From: Paraburkholderia sp. PGU19
GTDB lineage: Bacteria > Pseudomonadota > Gammaproteobacteria > Burkholderiales > Burkholderiaceae
Length of the DNA: 64,000 nucleotides
Assembly: GCF_013426915.1 (NCBI RefSeq)
Contig: NZ_AP023181.1
Location: forward strand, 1,240,001-1,304,000
Direction: 5' to 3'
This document shows, piece by piece, positions 25,809 through 34,494 of this stretch; positions within the stretch are counted from its first letter, which is position 1, and every line of letters begins with the position of its first letter. Both the position numbers and the translations under genes were made by a program. Below the pieces are notes generated by a model that was not told the origin of the DNA, did not search any database, and was given only the letters and a program-made list of their open reading frames with translations.

Positions 25809-27243
25809 ATTTCCAGGAACTAGCTCGTCCGCCCTGAATAAAGCGTTTTGGTCGTCGCCGGCGTCAGACGACGGCCGTTGACTGATCGACAGAAACGAAC
25901 AGCGCCACAAGAACGAGGGCGCAAAAAAGCCGCAGTTTCCTGAGGATCATGCGCAGGTTGTGGCCAGTGCCGCACAGCACCGCGTGCATCGCGTCGCCGA
26001 GCGTCCCCTTAAGCCAGTTCCGATCGAGCTTTCCATCCGTCTTCATGTGGCCGATCGCTGGCTCGATCGCACTGCGCCGCCTGATCATCGCCCGTAATCC
26101 CCTTGTAATGCCTCGCCGCAGCCCCGGGTGGTAGATCTTCACCCCTTCGATGTCTACGCCCTTGTAGCCGCGGTCGACGACGGCGATTTCCGGCGTGATG
26201 TCGCTCAGGATTGCCGCCTGCTCCAGCGCTTCTGCAAGGGTGTGGCCGTCGTAAGGGTTGCCCGGCATCGAGCGCATGCCAACGACCAGGCCTTCCTTGT
26301 GCGTCGTTGTGATCGACACCTTCACACCAAACTCATACGGCGTGCGCGCCTTGCCTTTGGCCAGACACTCCACCTCTGGCGCATGCAGTGCGTAGAGCTT
26401 GTTTTTGTCTTTTGTCTTTTGCGACAGGATCCGTTTCGTGCGCCCAATCAGTTCCTGCAAGGCCACGCGGCTTCCTTCGGATACCGAATCGACCTGCCGC
26501 TCCACGTCACGCATCACCCGACCCACACGCGAGCGCAGCGTACGCAACGCCTTCTTCATGCGTTTGTACTGCTTCGCATGGGCGTAGCGGCCAATCTGAC
26601 GCTCCAGGTGCGGCGCCTCGCGGTTGTAGTTCTGCCGCAGCTTCAGGCTATGCCGCGCAGCCGCCTTTACCAGATGTTCGCGACACCGCTCAAGCAAGCG
26701 GGAATCGGTTGGATGGGCAATCGCCTTCTCCATGACCGTCGTGTCTACAATCACGCGCTTCACGCTTGCAGCCTTGATCACGCCAGCACGTTTTGCTGCC
26801 TCGATCGTTTCGGCCAGCAACTCTTCGACGCCGGCTTCGCCCAGCCGCTTGCGCCAGCGCGTCAGGCTCGATGGATCGATTGGCGGTTCGGTCTGCAGGT
26901 AGGTCTCGCCAGTGAAAACCTGCCAATACGGGTTTTCCACCCATTGCCAGACGACCTCTTCGTCGGACAGGTCAAACCCGTGCTGCAGATACAGCAGACC
27001 GGCGATCAGCCTGGGCGATGTAGCCGGTCGCCCCTTGCGCGACACGAAGCTTTCGCTCATCGCGACACCCAGCCGATCCCAGTTGATGAGGTCGGCCAGC
27101 CGTACCAGCGGATGTTTCAGATTGATCTGTTCACGCAGCGGCTGCCGGAAGAAATCTCCTTCTTTCACAGGCGTCTTCGGACCCATCCGTACCTCGCCAG
27201 AATTTGCAGGATTCTCACGTCAATTTGCCAGGTTCCTGCAAAT
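25809..27243 (-). mobile_element. IS5-family insertion sequence, ends tentative
   Basis: Contains one intact transposase. Candidate terminal repeats are ATTTCCAGGAAC (25809-25820) and, inward on the minus strand, ATTTGCAGGAAC (27243-27232), which match at 11 of 12 positions. I found no convincing target duplication, so the borders are provisional. Just inside the right end there is also a 10-bp inverted repeat (ATTTGCAGGA at 27202-27211 with TCCTGCAAAT at 27234-27243). Confidence 0.5.
25864..27186 (-). CDS. IS5-family DDE transposase
   Basis: 440 residues, intact. An N-terminal DUF772-type domain (INLKHPLVRLADLINWD, LIAGLLYLQHGFDLSDEEV, TEPPIDPSSLTRWRKRLG) is followed by a DDE transposase core. 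Its acidic residues are in VIVDTTVMEKAI, AVVDRGYKGVD and RRSAIEPAIGHMK. A basic coiled region lies between the first two (about residues 185-255). The protein looks functional. Confidence 0.93.
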   Translation of the reverse strand: MGPKTPVKEGDFFRQPLREQINLKHPLVRLADLINWDRLGVAMSESFVSRKGRPATSPRLIAGLLYLQHGFDLSDEEVVWQWVENPYWQVFTGETYLQTEPPIDPSSLTRWRKRLGEAGVEELLAETIEAAKRAGVIKAASVKRVIVDTTVMEKAIAHPTDSRLLERCREHLVKAAARHSLKLRQNYNREAPHLERQIGRYAHAKQYKRMKKALRTLRSRVGRVMRDVERQVDSVSEGSRVALQELIGRTKRILSQKTKDKNKLYALHAPEVECLAKGKARTPYEFGVKVSITTTHKEGLVVGMRSMPGNPYDGHTLAEALEQAAILSDITPEIAVVDRGYKGVDIEGVKIYHPGLRRGITRGLRAMIRRRSAIEPAIGHMKTDGKLDRNWLKGTLGDAMHAVLCGTGHNLRMILRKLRLFCALVLVALFVSVDQSTAVV

Positions 27244-27500
27244 CTCACAACACAATTTTGGCCTCAAAGCTCCGCTGCACGAGGCTCGCCGATTTGTTCA
27301 GGCTCGACTAGCTCGATCATCGCCGCACAAAAAAGGACTGTTGGAACCGGATGCAGTGGCTTCGACATTCCTTGATCGATCCGTACAAAACAGCACAAGT
27401 TACAGATTGCGCTTCATCGTGCCTTAGAACGCGGCCGTCGCATTGAGCGTCTGTTGTCGGACAACGGCGGGTAAAGTTGGGGGCCGCGTTGTCGATTGCA

Positions 27501-28069
27501 TCAGACAGCCAACACCCGCGGATTCTTGTGGCTACGTGTGTCATGCAGCCGGGTTGAAGGTCCCGTCAGGGTTTCGACAGGATCCTCAGTGAGCTGCTGC
27601 TCAAGGCTGATATCCGGGACCGTGCCGAGAACGATGACATCGACACGGAAGAATTCGCAGATGCGAAACAACAGTTCGCTATCTAAGCGCAGCAACCGGT
27701 CCTTCCTGAGCAGCACACGATGCGCCATTCATCTCCCAAAGGATTTCCTGCAGCAATCGGCGCAGCCCTTTCTTGCGGTAATCCAGTCCACTGCCCAGAT
27801 CCGAAATAACCTCGGTATCGGCGAATCCGGCCTTGATCCAATGCCTGTAACGCCTCGAGGCCTGCGTCGTCAAATGCTCAGCTTGGTCGTCCGAGGACGG
27901 GCGGGCGTAGCAGATTCTCTTGCCCGCGCACTGTGTCGCGCTGCTAGCCGCGATGTCCGCCGACAGTCCTGCCGATCGGCAGCACTCGGCCTTGCCGATG
28001 CCAGCGTCACATTGCGTCGACCGCCATGCTCAACTCCGCTACTATCTCGCCAATCGATAAGAGTCGCAT
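27501..28069 (-). pseudogene. IS607-type serine recombinase (tnpA) relic
   Basis: Pieces of an IS607 TnpA appear in order in different frames. First is MRLLSIGEIVAEL from ATG 28069, then after a stop RWHRQGRVLPIGRTVGGH (the MerR-like DNA-binding part). Next is CYARPSSDDQAEHLTTQA, where the catalytic serine region is ARVSS in relatives, then GFADTEVISDLGSGLDYRKKGLRRLLQEI, and KDRLLRLDSELLFRICE ending in TRSHKN. At least one internal stop and two frameshifts make it non-functional. Confidence 0.85.
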
Positions 28070-28917
28070 CCGATATCTCCTGTGGGACATCGGGTGTAGC
28101 GACCTTTTTTTAACGAGGTGGTAAGACCTGTGCGGGTTCAATGGTTACTGCCGCAAACCCTTTGGGCACGTCGCATCAACTCTCCGTAAGATGTTGCAAG
28201 ACGCATATACGGATGTATCTCTTTCGATACTTCGTTCAGGTTGAAGATATAGCGTTTTGAACATTTAATAGCGGGGCAGGAGAACATGACACTGTATTTC
28301 TCCAGCTGAATTCGGTTACCCGCGTCTAGCGATTCGGCCCGTATGCAAGAATTCACTTCTAATATGTTGAAAGGCATCCTCATGGAATTTCACATTGACC
28401 GCCTCAGGCTGGTAGCACGACCGATGGTATCTCTATCGATACTCGTGCGAATAGAGTCGGAAGCGCCGCGCCAGAGCAAGCATCTCTCAGCCCGCCCCAA
28501 AAAGAAGCGTCTCCGTGCCGACAACTGGGCCTTCGGCTAAAAATGCCGGTACGCGGTTTGGCGAAACCGGTTTTCCCGACTCCGTCACATCGTCTCGTCG
28601 CGCATCGCGCATCGCGCATCGCAGCAACAGAGTATCTGACGGTTTAACCTGATGATATTGGCATCGCCCGCAATTCCCGGCGCCCACGGAGAACCTCAGA
28701 CACGCCGTCAAGAGGCCGCCGTATCGGAAGGGCACGGCTGAAACACCAACCTGCCACTGCAGCCCATTATACGTCGCAAAGAGGCCGTTCTCACCGCGAG
28801 CAATCGCTAGCCGTAGATCGAACATTCTCGACGCGCTTTCATTGATTCTCTGTTCATGAGCTTATCGGCGTCCGCGCCGGCGAAAACCTTCAAATTCATT
28901 CAACCATGGAGCAATTT
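28070..28917. other. no recognised gene; short tandem repeat
   Basis: Open frames on both strands gave no recognisable domain. A minus frame beginning at 28288 (MFSCPAIKCSKRYIF...) is short and unsupported. GCGCATC is repeated three times at 28600-28620. Confidence 0.35.
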
Positions 28918-29334
28918 ATGCGTTATTCTGGACTTAAGTCTCTCACCTCATCGAAAACAACACCAAGTGATAACAGCCCTATCACCCGGCCCAAGCTTCG
29001 ATGGCTGATGATGTCAGGTAACGCGCATCTTCTCTTCTCGAAGCGGATCTCCACAAGCATCGAAGAGCAGAGCGAGAATATATGGAGAAGCACGGTCGAC
29101 GCACTTGAGAAAGCAGGAATGACAGTGCACGATATCGTTAAAGTGACGCAGTATCTCAAACTTGAAGAACATATACCCTTATACTCGGCGATTCGAGAAA
29201 AATATCTTAAAGGCGCGACACCGGCATCGACGCTCTTGGTAGTGCCTCACCTTGATCCATCGAGCAGGTTAGTTGATGTCGAAATTATCGCCGCTAAAGA
29301 TGATCTGGAGTTTCGACGAAGCAGTGAACATTAG
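28918..29334 (+). CDS. RidA/YjgF family protein
   Basis: 138 residues from ATG 28918 (GGAG 6 nt upstream; ATG 28906 is the alternative). RidA features: SIEEQSENIWRSTVDALEKAGMTVHDIVKVTQYL, then LKGATPASTLLVVPHL and LVDVEIIAA. RidA proteins hydrolyse reactive enamine/imine intermediates and form trimers. The N-terminal segment that normally carries the first strands and a G-x-x-x-(V/L)-SGQ motif is unusual (PKLRWLMMSGNAHLLFS), so it may belong to a divergent subgroup. It sits between IS607 relics. Confidence 0.8.
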   Translation: MRYSGLKSLTSSKTTPSDNSPITRPKLRWLMMSGNAHLLFSKRISTSIEEQSENIWRSTVDALEKAGMTVHDIVKVTQYLKLEEHIPLYSAIREKYLKGATPASTLLVVPHLDPSSRLVDVEIIAAKDDLEFRRSSEH

Positions 29335-29350
29335 CTGTTGAGTACATCCG

Positions 29351-29760
29351 TCATCGGCCTATTGCGTAGCCTATCCCAATTGTCGGCGCAGAGCGCATCG
29401 GACAGCACCGCTTCACGCTGGCCCGACGTGGCATCTTCACGCGCAACCTGAAGCGTTTCGTACGCGGCAGGTTACCGAACGGGTTGGTCTCGGTGACGGC
29501 CAGATGATCCACGTTGAAATCGAGCCCGATGGCGCCGTGCTGCACGCCGAGCGTGACCCTTCGGGCCGGGGCGTAGTCGAACGACACAAATGCCCGCCAG
29601 TGCCCCCCTCTCGGTGCAGCCGCCTGGTGAGCGCGACGTTCGCGGCCAGTGCCTGCTGCAGCGCGACGCGGTCGTGATCGGATGTCACGTCGCTAATGAA
29701 GAGATATTTGCGCTCGCCCCAGCTGCACATGCAGTCCAGCACCCGCGCCAAACGCGCCAG
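29351..29760 (-). pseudogene. tnpB (IS607/IS605 type) relic
   Basis: Two overlapping frames carry adjoining parts of a TnpB protein. One has GERKYLFISDVTSDHDRV and ALTRRLHREGG. The other has FVSFDYAP, then GAIGLDFNVDHLAVTETNPFGNL, which is the RuvC-I region with its catalytic Asp. The N-terminal half and the rest of the RuvC domain are missing. It lies upstream of, not downstream of, the tnpA relic on the same strand, so the two come from different or rearranged copies. Confidence 0.75.
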
Positions 29761-29840
29761 TCCCAGTAACGACCCAAACGATCGACCCTTGGAGCCAAGC
29801 CAGATGTGTCATGAGCTATTGCTAGAGGCGCCGGAGGACG

Positions 29841-30296
29841 TCAAGCACGTCTGTAGGCCATCTGGTCAAACGATTCTCCAACGCGAAAACGCTCCAAACG
29901 GTGACCGGCATCGATGATTGCCGCGAGTGGTGCGCGACGCATTTGATAATCGTATGTCGTGACGATGGTAGCGAAGTGCCGGAATTCTTCTTCCTCGAGC
30001 GACCATACGTTGGAATGTCGACCGCGATTGAATGCCGCGAAAAGGATGCTTTCCGCTTCTTTCATTTCCTCGAATGTCGCATCGCCATAACCCGCTTCGA
30101 CGAGCAGGCCAGTCACGATCATCACTTGGCATAGTGTACGCGCGGCATCGAAGTTGCCCCTTTTTCGCCGCATAGCATCGAGGGCGACGTGCACCTGCAG
30201 ACTGACACGGTCCGCTTCTGCACGAGCTATAGGTAACAACGCCGCTTTACTTCGGCGTACGCGCGCCGCCTGGGAGGTTCTTGCAAATGCAGTCAT
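29841..30296 (-). CDS. hypothetical protein, Burkholderia type
   Basis: 151 residues from ATG 30296; the frame stays open to 30413, so the start is uncertain and no clear ribosome binding site is seen. It is largely helical: LPIARAEADRVSLQVHVALDAM, RTLCQVMIVTGLLVEAGYG, FEEMKEAESILFAAFNRG. This is like a group of short Burkholderia proteins sometimes mislabelled as Fis-family regulators. No HTH is apparent. Function unknown. Confidence 0.65.
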   Translation of the reverse strand: MTAFARTSQAARVRRSKAALLPIARAEADRVSLQVHVALDAMRRKRGNFDAARTLCQVMIVTGLLVEAGYGDATFEEMKEAESILFAAFNRGRHSNVWSLEEEEFRHFATIVTTYDYQMRRAPLAAIIDAGHRLERFRVGESFDQMAYRRA

Positions 30297-30810
30297 TCTG
30301 GTTATTACGTGAACAAAGCATGGTTTAGAGAGGCGTCCCGGTCGAATACTACACCGATTCATGCTGCGATATCCAACCTCTGACTGTTGGCAGACGTCCC
30401 AAGGTTTCAGCAAACTTTCGGTTCGCGGTTAAAGCGCAATACAAATGCATTCACAGGGACAAGCAAGATACACAATCCGTCACAGTAAAAAGGCAGTAAC
30501 TGCGCCCCCTTCCCCTCGTCCGAACTCGGCAATAACTTTCACATGAAGTTCGCGCACGAAAACTGTATCGCTACCTTAAGCGCACACCGGAGAACCCGAT
30601 CGCCTCGCCTCATATACGAAGGTTGCTTCGCAAGGTTCCCACAAGAATCTTGGTCTCCAAAGCGCAGTCCTGAAGTTCATATAGCGCAATCGCAAGAATA
30701 TCGTTTCAATACCTAAGTATGTTTTCATTTCGTTCCGGAACGTCTTAGAGTACAGCGGAGCAACCGCCAATCTTTCAAACTTCGCCGTCCCACGGCGCGG
30801 GCTTGTCACT
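30297..30810. other. no recognised gene
   Basis: Spacer between the hypothetical gene and the msrB relic. No motif seen on either strand. Confidence 0.35.
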
Positions 30811-31150
30811 ATGGACCGATACAAGATGACACTTGAGGTGATCGCGCGAATTACTCGTGAGCCGTATCGCGTAATCCCGCAAAGCTGGTATGCCGGTGAA
30901 CCACGCTTTTCGTCCTTAGATAAGTTCGACAGCGACTGTGGTTGGCCACGCTTTGCGAAGCCCTCAGTCAAACAAAGCAAAGGTGAGTTGCGGCACGCCA
31001 GTCATGGAACACTCCGGACCGATATGAGATCAAACATGGTGACAGCCACTCGGCGACATCTTCCTTGATAGTCGCGAGAATGCAGAACGAGTTAGGAAAA
31101 CACCGTATATACGAGCTTCCGAGACAGGTGGTATGCGCCGGCAGGATCCG
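30811..31150 (+). pseudogene. msrB: msrB relic (methionine-R-sulfoxide reductase)
   Basis: The frame from 30811 contains EPRFSSLDKFDSDCGWPRFAKP and SHGTLRTDMRS, a clear MsrB core. The part before it that carries the first zinc CxxC is replaced by unrelated sequence. After MRS a frameshift occurs: the expected HGDSHLGHVFPDG appears in shifted frames (HGDSH, then LGDIFLDS). The segment with the catalytic Cys (normally RYCINS) was not found in frame. The gene is dead. Confidence 0.8.
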
Positions 31151-31372
31151 TGAACTATCGACCTGTTCGACTTTTCGTGAAAAGTTGCCATTTCGACCCT
31201 GCAATCAAATAGTCTTATTTTGTTCCGCCTTATCCGACATTCAGTGGGCCCGGGCTCGGTTGCGGGTAGCGTTGTGCCCTACCCGGATCAGAAGGATGGC
31301 CCGCTTTCCCGACAATGCGCCGATGCCAACGCCCTCAGCCAGCGCCATCGCAGCCTTTTTTGATTGATCCAA

Positions 31373-32572
31373 ATGCACGCATCCTCCACATCACCAATTT
31401 CCAAGTCGCGAATGAGCACACCGGAATTGCGCGCGACTTTGTCGCTCGCGGGGATCTTCGCCCTGCGCATGTTGGGCCTGTTCATGATCATGCCCGTGTT
31501 TTCGGTATACGCGAAAAGCATCGCCGGTGGCGACAATGCACTGCTCGTAGGCATCGCTCTCGGAGCCTACGGCGTTACACAGTCGCTCCTGTATATTTTC
31601 TATGGCTGGCTTTCTGACAAGTTGGGCCGAAAACCCGTGATCATCACGGGCCTGGTGATCTTCGCCATCGGCAGCTTCGTGGCCAGCTTCGCGCACGACA
31701 TCGCGTGGATCATCGCCGGCAGGATAATTCAGGGCATGGGTGCGATTTCCTCCGCAGTGCTGGCGTTCATCGCCGACCTTACCTCCGAAGCGCACCGCAC
31801 CAAGGCCATGGCTATGGTGGGCGGGTCAATCGGCATGTCATTCGCCGTGGCGATCGTCGGCGCGCCCATCGTGTTTCACTGGCTAGGTATGAGCGGCCTG
31901 TTCGCGCTCGTCGGCACATTCTCAATTCTTGCGGTGGCCGTTGTGCTATGGATCGTGCCAGATGCACCCATGCCTGTGCACGTGCGAGCGCCGTTCGCCG
32001 AAGTCCTGCGCAATACAGAGTTGCTGCGCCTTAACTTCGGCGTACTCGTGCTGCATGCCACTCAGACCGCGCTCTTTCTGGTCGTCCCGCGCCTGCTCGC
32101 GAACGTGGGTCTTCCAGTGGCGTCGCACTGGCAGAGCTATCTGCCGGCTATGGGCCTTTCGTTTGTCCTGATGGTGCCCGCTATCATGGCCGCCGAAAAG
32201 CGACACATGATGAAGTCGGTGGTCGTCTCGGCCATTGGACTTGTCCTCATTGGCCAGGTTATGCTCGGCTTGCTCGCGCCTACCATAATGGTGGTGACGA
32301 CCCTACTGTTCGTGTATTTCCTTGGTTTCAATATTCTCGAAGCCGTGCAGCCATCGCTAGTGTCGAAGCTCGCGCCGGGCAACCGTAAAGGGGCGGCGAC
32401 GGGCGTCTACAACACAACCCAGTCGATCGGCCTTGCGCTCGGCGGCGTGGTGGGCGGGTGGCTGTTCAAACACGTCGGTGCAAGCGGGGTATTCTACGCG
32501 TGCTCGATTCTTGTCCTATGCTGGCTCCTGGTCGCTTTCAACATGAAGGCGCCAGTGCCGCGCAATGCCTGA
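31373..32572 (+). CDS. MFS transporter, YajR-like
   Basis: About 399 residues with 12 TM helices. MFS signatures are YGWLSDKLGRKPVIITGL (motif A, loop 2-3), GRIIQGMGAISSAVLAFIADL (motif B/C region) and GNRKGAATGVYNTTQSIGLALGG in the second half. The N-terminal ATLSLAGIFALRMLGLFMIMPVFSVYA is typical of the Burkholderia transporter usually encoded beside ssb; no ssb is here. Unlike E. coli YajR there is no C-terminal YAM domain. ATGs at 31373 and 31412 are both possible starts. It converges on the ccm cluster. Substrate unknown. Confidence 0.88.
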   Translation: MHASSTSPISKSRMSTPELRATLSLAGIFALRMLGLFMIMPVFSVYAKSIAGGDNALLVGIALGAYGVTQSLLYIFYGWLSDKLGRKPVIITGLVIFAIGSFVASFAHDIAWIIAGRIIQGMGAISSAVLAFIADLTSEAHRTKAMAMVGGSIGMSFAVAIVGAPIVFHWLGMSGLFALVGTFSILAVAVVLWIVPDAPMPVHVRAPFAEVLRNTELLRLNFGVLVLHATQTALFLVVPRLLANVGLPVASHWQSYLPAMGLSFVLMVPAIMAAEKRHMMKSVVVSAIGLVLIGQVMLGLLAPTIMVVTTLLFVYFLGFNILEAVQPSLVSKLAPGNRKGAATGVYNTTQSIGLALGGVVGGWLFKHVGASGVFYACSILVLCWLLVAFNMKAPVPRNA

Positions 32573-32651
32573 TTTGTGCCTCGGGACGCGAACAAGGAAA
32601 CAACGTCAGCATCAATCCGTACCAACCTCGTCAAGCCGTTTAAGCACGTCG

Positions 32652-33473
32652 CTACTTCGCCAAATCGCGAGCGCGAGCAACGTCTTTGGCGATCGAGGCG
32701 CGACTTAAGTCCCCCTCAGGCATGGTGGCCGCGAGACGTTCCCAGTAGCCAACTGCGTCGCTGTATCGGCCGGCTTGAAACGCGGCCATGCCCGCTAACT
32801 TTAGGCTCACTGCCTCTCGCGGGTTGCTGGCGAGAGCCTCGTTGGTGAGTGCCTGCAACTTGGGAGTCCATTGGCGACCACCCGCGAAATATTCGGCTTC
32901 CGCCCAGTCACCCAGCAGTTCCGGAGGCCGCCCTGCTAGAGCCGCTCCACGCTCGTACGCGCGGGACGCGTCGGACATCCGTCCTTGTGCCATGTAGGCG
33001 CGGCCCAACGACGACCAACCATCGGCCGAGTCGGACGTAGCAGCGAGTGATGCAGCTTCCTGGCGCATAGCAATTTTCTCGACATTTTGTGCAGCGGCGC
33101 GTTGGCGCGTGAGCTTAAGTTGATCAAGCGAGCCCCAGTGCAGATACAGCGCCAGCGCCAGCAACGGCGTTGATAGTGCTACTGCCAGCGGAATAGATCT
33201 GCCCATAGAGAAATCAACGGCATACTCCGCACGGCGCGTGTCGTCCAGCAGTTCTCGCGCAGCTTCCGCGCGCCCGAGATCTAGCTGGGCCGCGTCGAAC
33301 ACGCCAACCCGGTGCTGCTCTTGCAATTCGTGCAGACGTTCGTGGTAGAGGCCGACATTCACACGGGTGCGATCGGCATCGACGCGCCCGCGAGGGATGT
33401 GCAACTGAGGCACCAGAATGAAGGCTAGAGCTGCTGCAAACAACAGTCCTGCGTAGAGCCAGAAAGCGATCAT
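32652..33473 (-). CDS. ccmI: cytochrome c biogenesis protein CcmI
   Basis: 273 residues. An N-terminal TM helix (AFWLYAGLLFAAALAFILV) is followed by a region RVNVGLYHERLHELQEQHRVG and a second TM (SIPLAVALSTPLLALALYLHW). TPR-like repeats follow at ~150-265 (DGWSSLGRAYMAQGRMSDASRAYERG). CcmI presents apocytochromes to CcmFH. Its start overlaps the ccmH stop (ATGA). It is the last gene of the System I operon, which runs ccmA to ccmI without gaps. Confidence 0.92.
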   Translation of the reverse strand: MIAFWLYAGLLFAAALAFILVPQLHIPRGRVDADRTRVNVGLYHERLHELQEQHRVGVFDAAQLDLGRAEAARELLDDTRRAEYAVDFSMGRSIPLAVALSTPLLALALYLHWGSLDQLKLTRQRAAAQNVEKIAMRQEAASLAATSDSADGWSSLGRAYMAQGRMSDASRAYERGAALAGRPPELLGDWAEAEYFAGGRQWTPKLQALTNEALASNPREAVSLKLAGMAAFQAGRYSDAVGYWERLAATMPEGDLSRASIAKDVARARDLAK

Positions 33474-33958
33474 GGATCTTGTCCAATGGATGAGTCCGCG
33501 TCTCCAAGCAGGCCGCCTAAGCGACGCTGGTCACCGTCCGACAATGAACTTACTGGTGCCGGGCGCGATCGACGCCGGGTTGCGACAATAGCGGCCACGA
33601 TCGCACCTCCAGCCAGCAGCAGTGCTGCAGGGCCAAGCCAGAGCAGCGCCGTGCGGCCGGAAAGCGGTGGGTCGTACAAAACGAAATCGCCATAGCGGGC
33701 GACCATGAAGTCAATGATTTGTTCGTCGCTTCGGCCTTCGCGCAGCATGCGATGAATCTCACCACGCAAATCGTTGGCGATGGGTGAATCCGATTCCGCG
33801 ATGCTCTGGTTCTGACACTTGGGGCAACGCAGCTCAACGGCCAGTTCGTGATAGCGTTCACGCTGACTGTCGTCAGCAAAATCACGGGGTTCGATGGCGG
33901 CGTAGCTGCCACTGAGCCCGCAGAGCCCTAGCGCAATCACGGTCAAAAGGCGCTTCAT
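33470..33958 (-). CDS. ccmH: cytochrome c biogenesis protein CcmH
   Basis: 162 residues with a signal peptide. The thiol-redox motif is LRCPKCQNQSIAESDSPIA, followed by DLRGEIHRMLREGRSDEQI and MVARYGDFVLYDPP, then a C-terminal TM helix. It reduces the apocytochrome heme-binding cysteines before ligation. This is the short form; the TPR part is the separate CcmI. ATG 33958 overlaps the ccmG stop. Confidence 0.94.
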   Translation of the reverse strand: MKRLLTVIALGLCGLSGSYAAIEPRDFADDSQRERYHELAVELRCPKCQNQSIAESDSPIANDLRGEIHRMLREGRSDEQIIDFMVARYGDFVLYDPPLSGRTALLWLGPAALLLAGGAIVAAIVATRRRSRPAPVSSLSDGDQRRLGGLLGDADSSIGQDP

Positions 33959-34494
33959 GGCCCGGACTCCCGCAACAGCTTGGCGTAAACCGGAGCAAGT
34001 TTCTTCCGCCAAACGTCCTCGTCGATGATTCCGACATACTTGTCGCGGATGACGCCTTGAGCGTCGATGACGAACGTCTCCGGTGCACCATAAACGCCGA
34101 GGTCCACACCTAAGGACCCGACAGCATCCTCAATGTCCAGCAAGTACGGATTGTCCGACGTACCCAACCAGCGCCGCGCCGCAGACCGGTCATCCTTGTA
34201 GTTGACGCCGTAGATGACTACGCCTCGAGAGGCCAGTCTTATTAATACCGGATGCTCCTGTCGACAGGATGAGCACCACGACGCCCAGATGTTCACCAGC
34301 GCCGGTCTTCCGGTAATGTCCTTGAGTGTCAGCGTGCGCGACGCCTGGTCGAGAGCCGAAAGCGCGAAAGCGGGAAAAGGCTTTCCAATAAGCGCGGAGG
34401 GCACGCTGGTTGGATCGAGGAACATGCCCCGATACAGAAAGCCCGCGATGAGGAGAAACACTACCAACGGCAACAGCAATAGCAACCGTTTCAT
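33955..34494 (-). CDS. ccmG: thiol:disulfide interchange protein CcmG (DsbE)
   Basis: 179 residues: an N-terminal membrane anchor (about 3-22), then a thioredoxin fold with ALVNIWASWCSSCRQEHP (active site WCSSC), YGVNYKDD and the cis-Pro loop YGAPETFVID. It passes electrons from CcdA or DsbD to CcmH. Overlaps ccmF upstream and ccmH downstream by 4 nt. Confidence 0.95.
   Translation of the reverse strand: MKRLLLLLPLVVFLLIAGFLYRGMFLDPTSVPSALIGKPFPAFALSALDQASRTLTLKDITGRPALVNIWASWCSSCRQEHPVLIRLASRGVVIYGVNYKDDRSAARRWLGTSDNPYLLDIEDAVGSLGVDLGVYGAPETFVIDAQGVIRDKYVGIIDEDVWRKKLAPVYAKLLRESGP

Noticed and set aside
25470..25910. 146-residue minus-strand frame before the IS5 element
   Set aside because: The translation is Arg- and Ala-rich with no family resemblance and runs into the IS element.
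26128..27375. 415-residue plus-strand open frame
   Set aside because: It is antisense to the intact IS5 transposase and has a low-complexity, arginine/histidine-rich translation.
28600..28620. GCGCATC repeated three times, considered as a CRISPR or regulatory array
   Set aside because: Only three 7-bp units without spacers; most likely a chance microsatellite.
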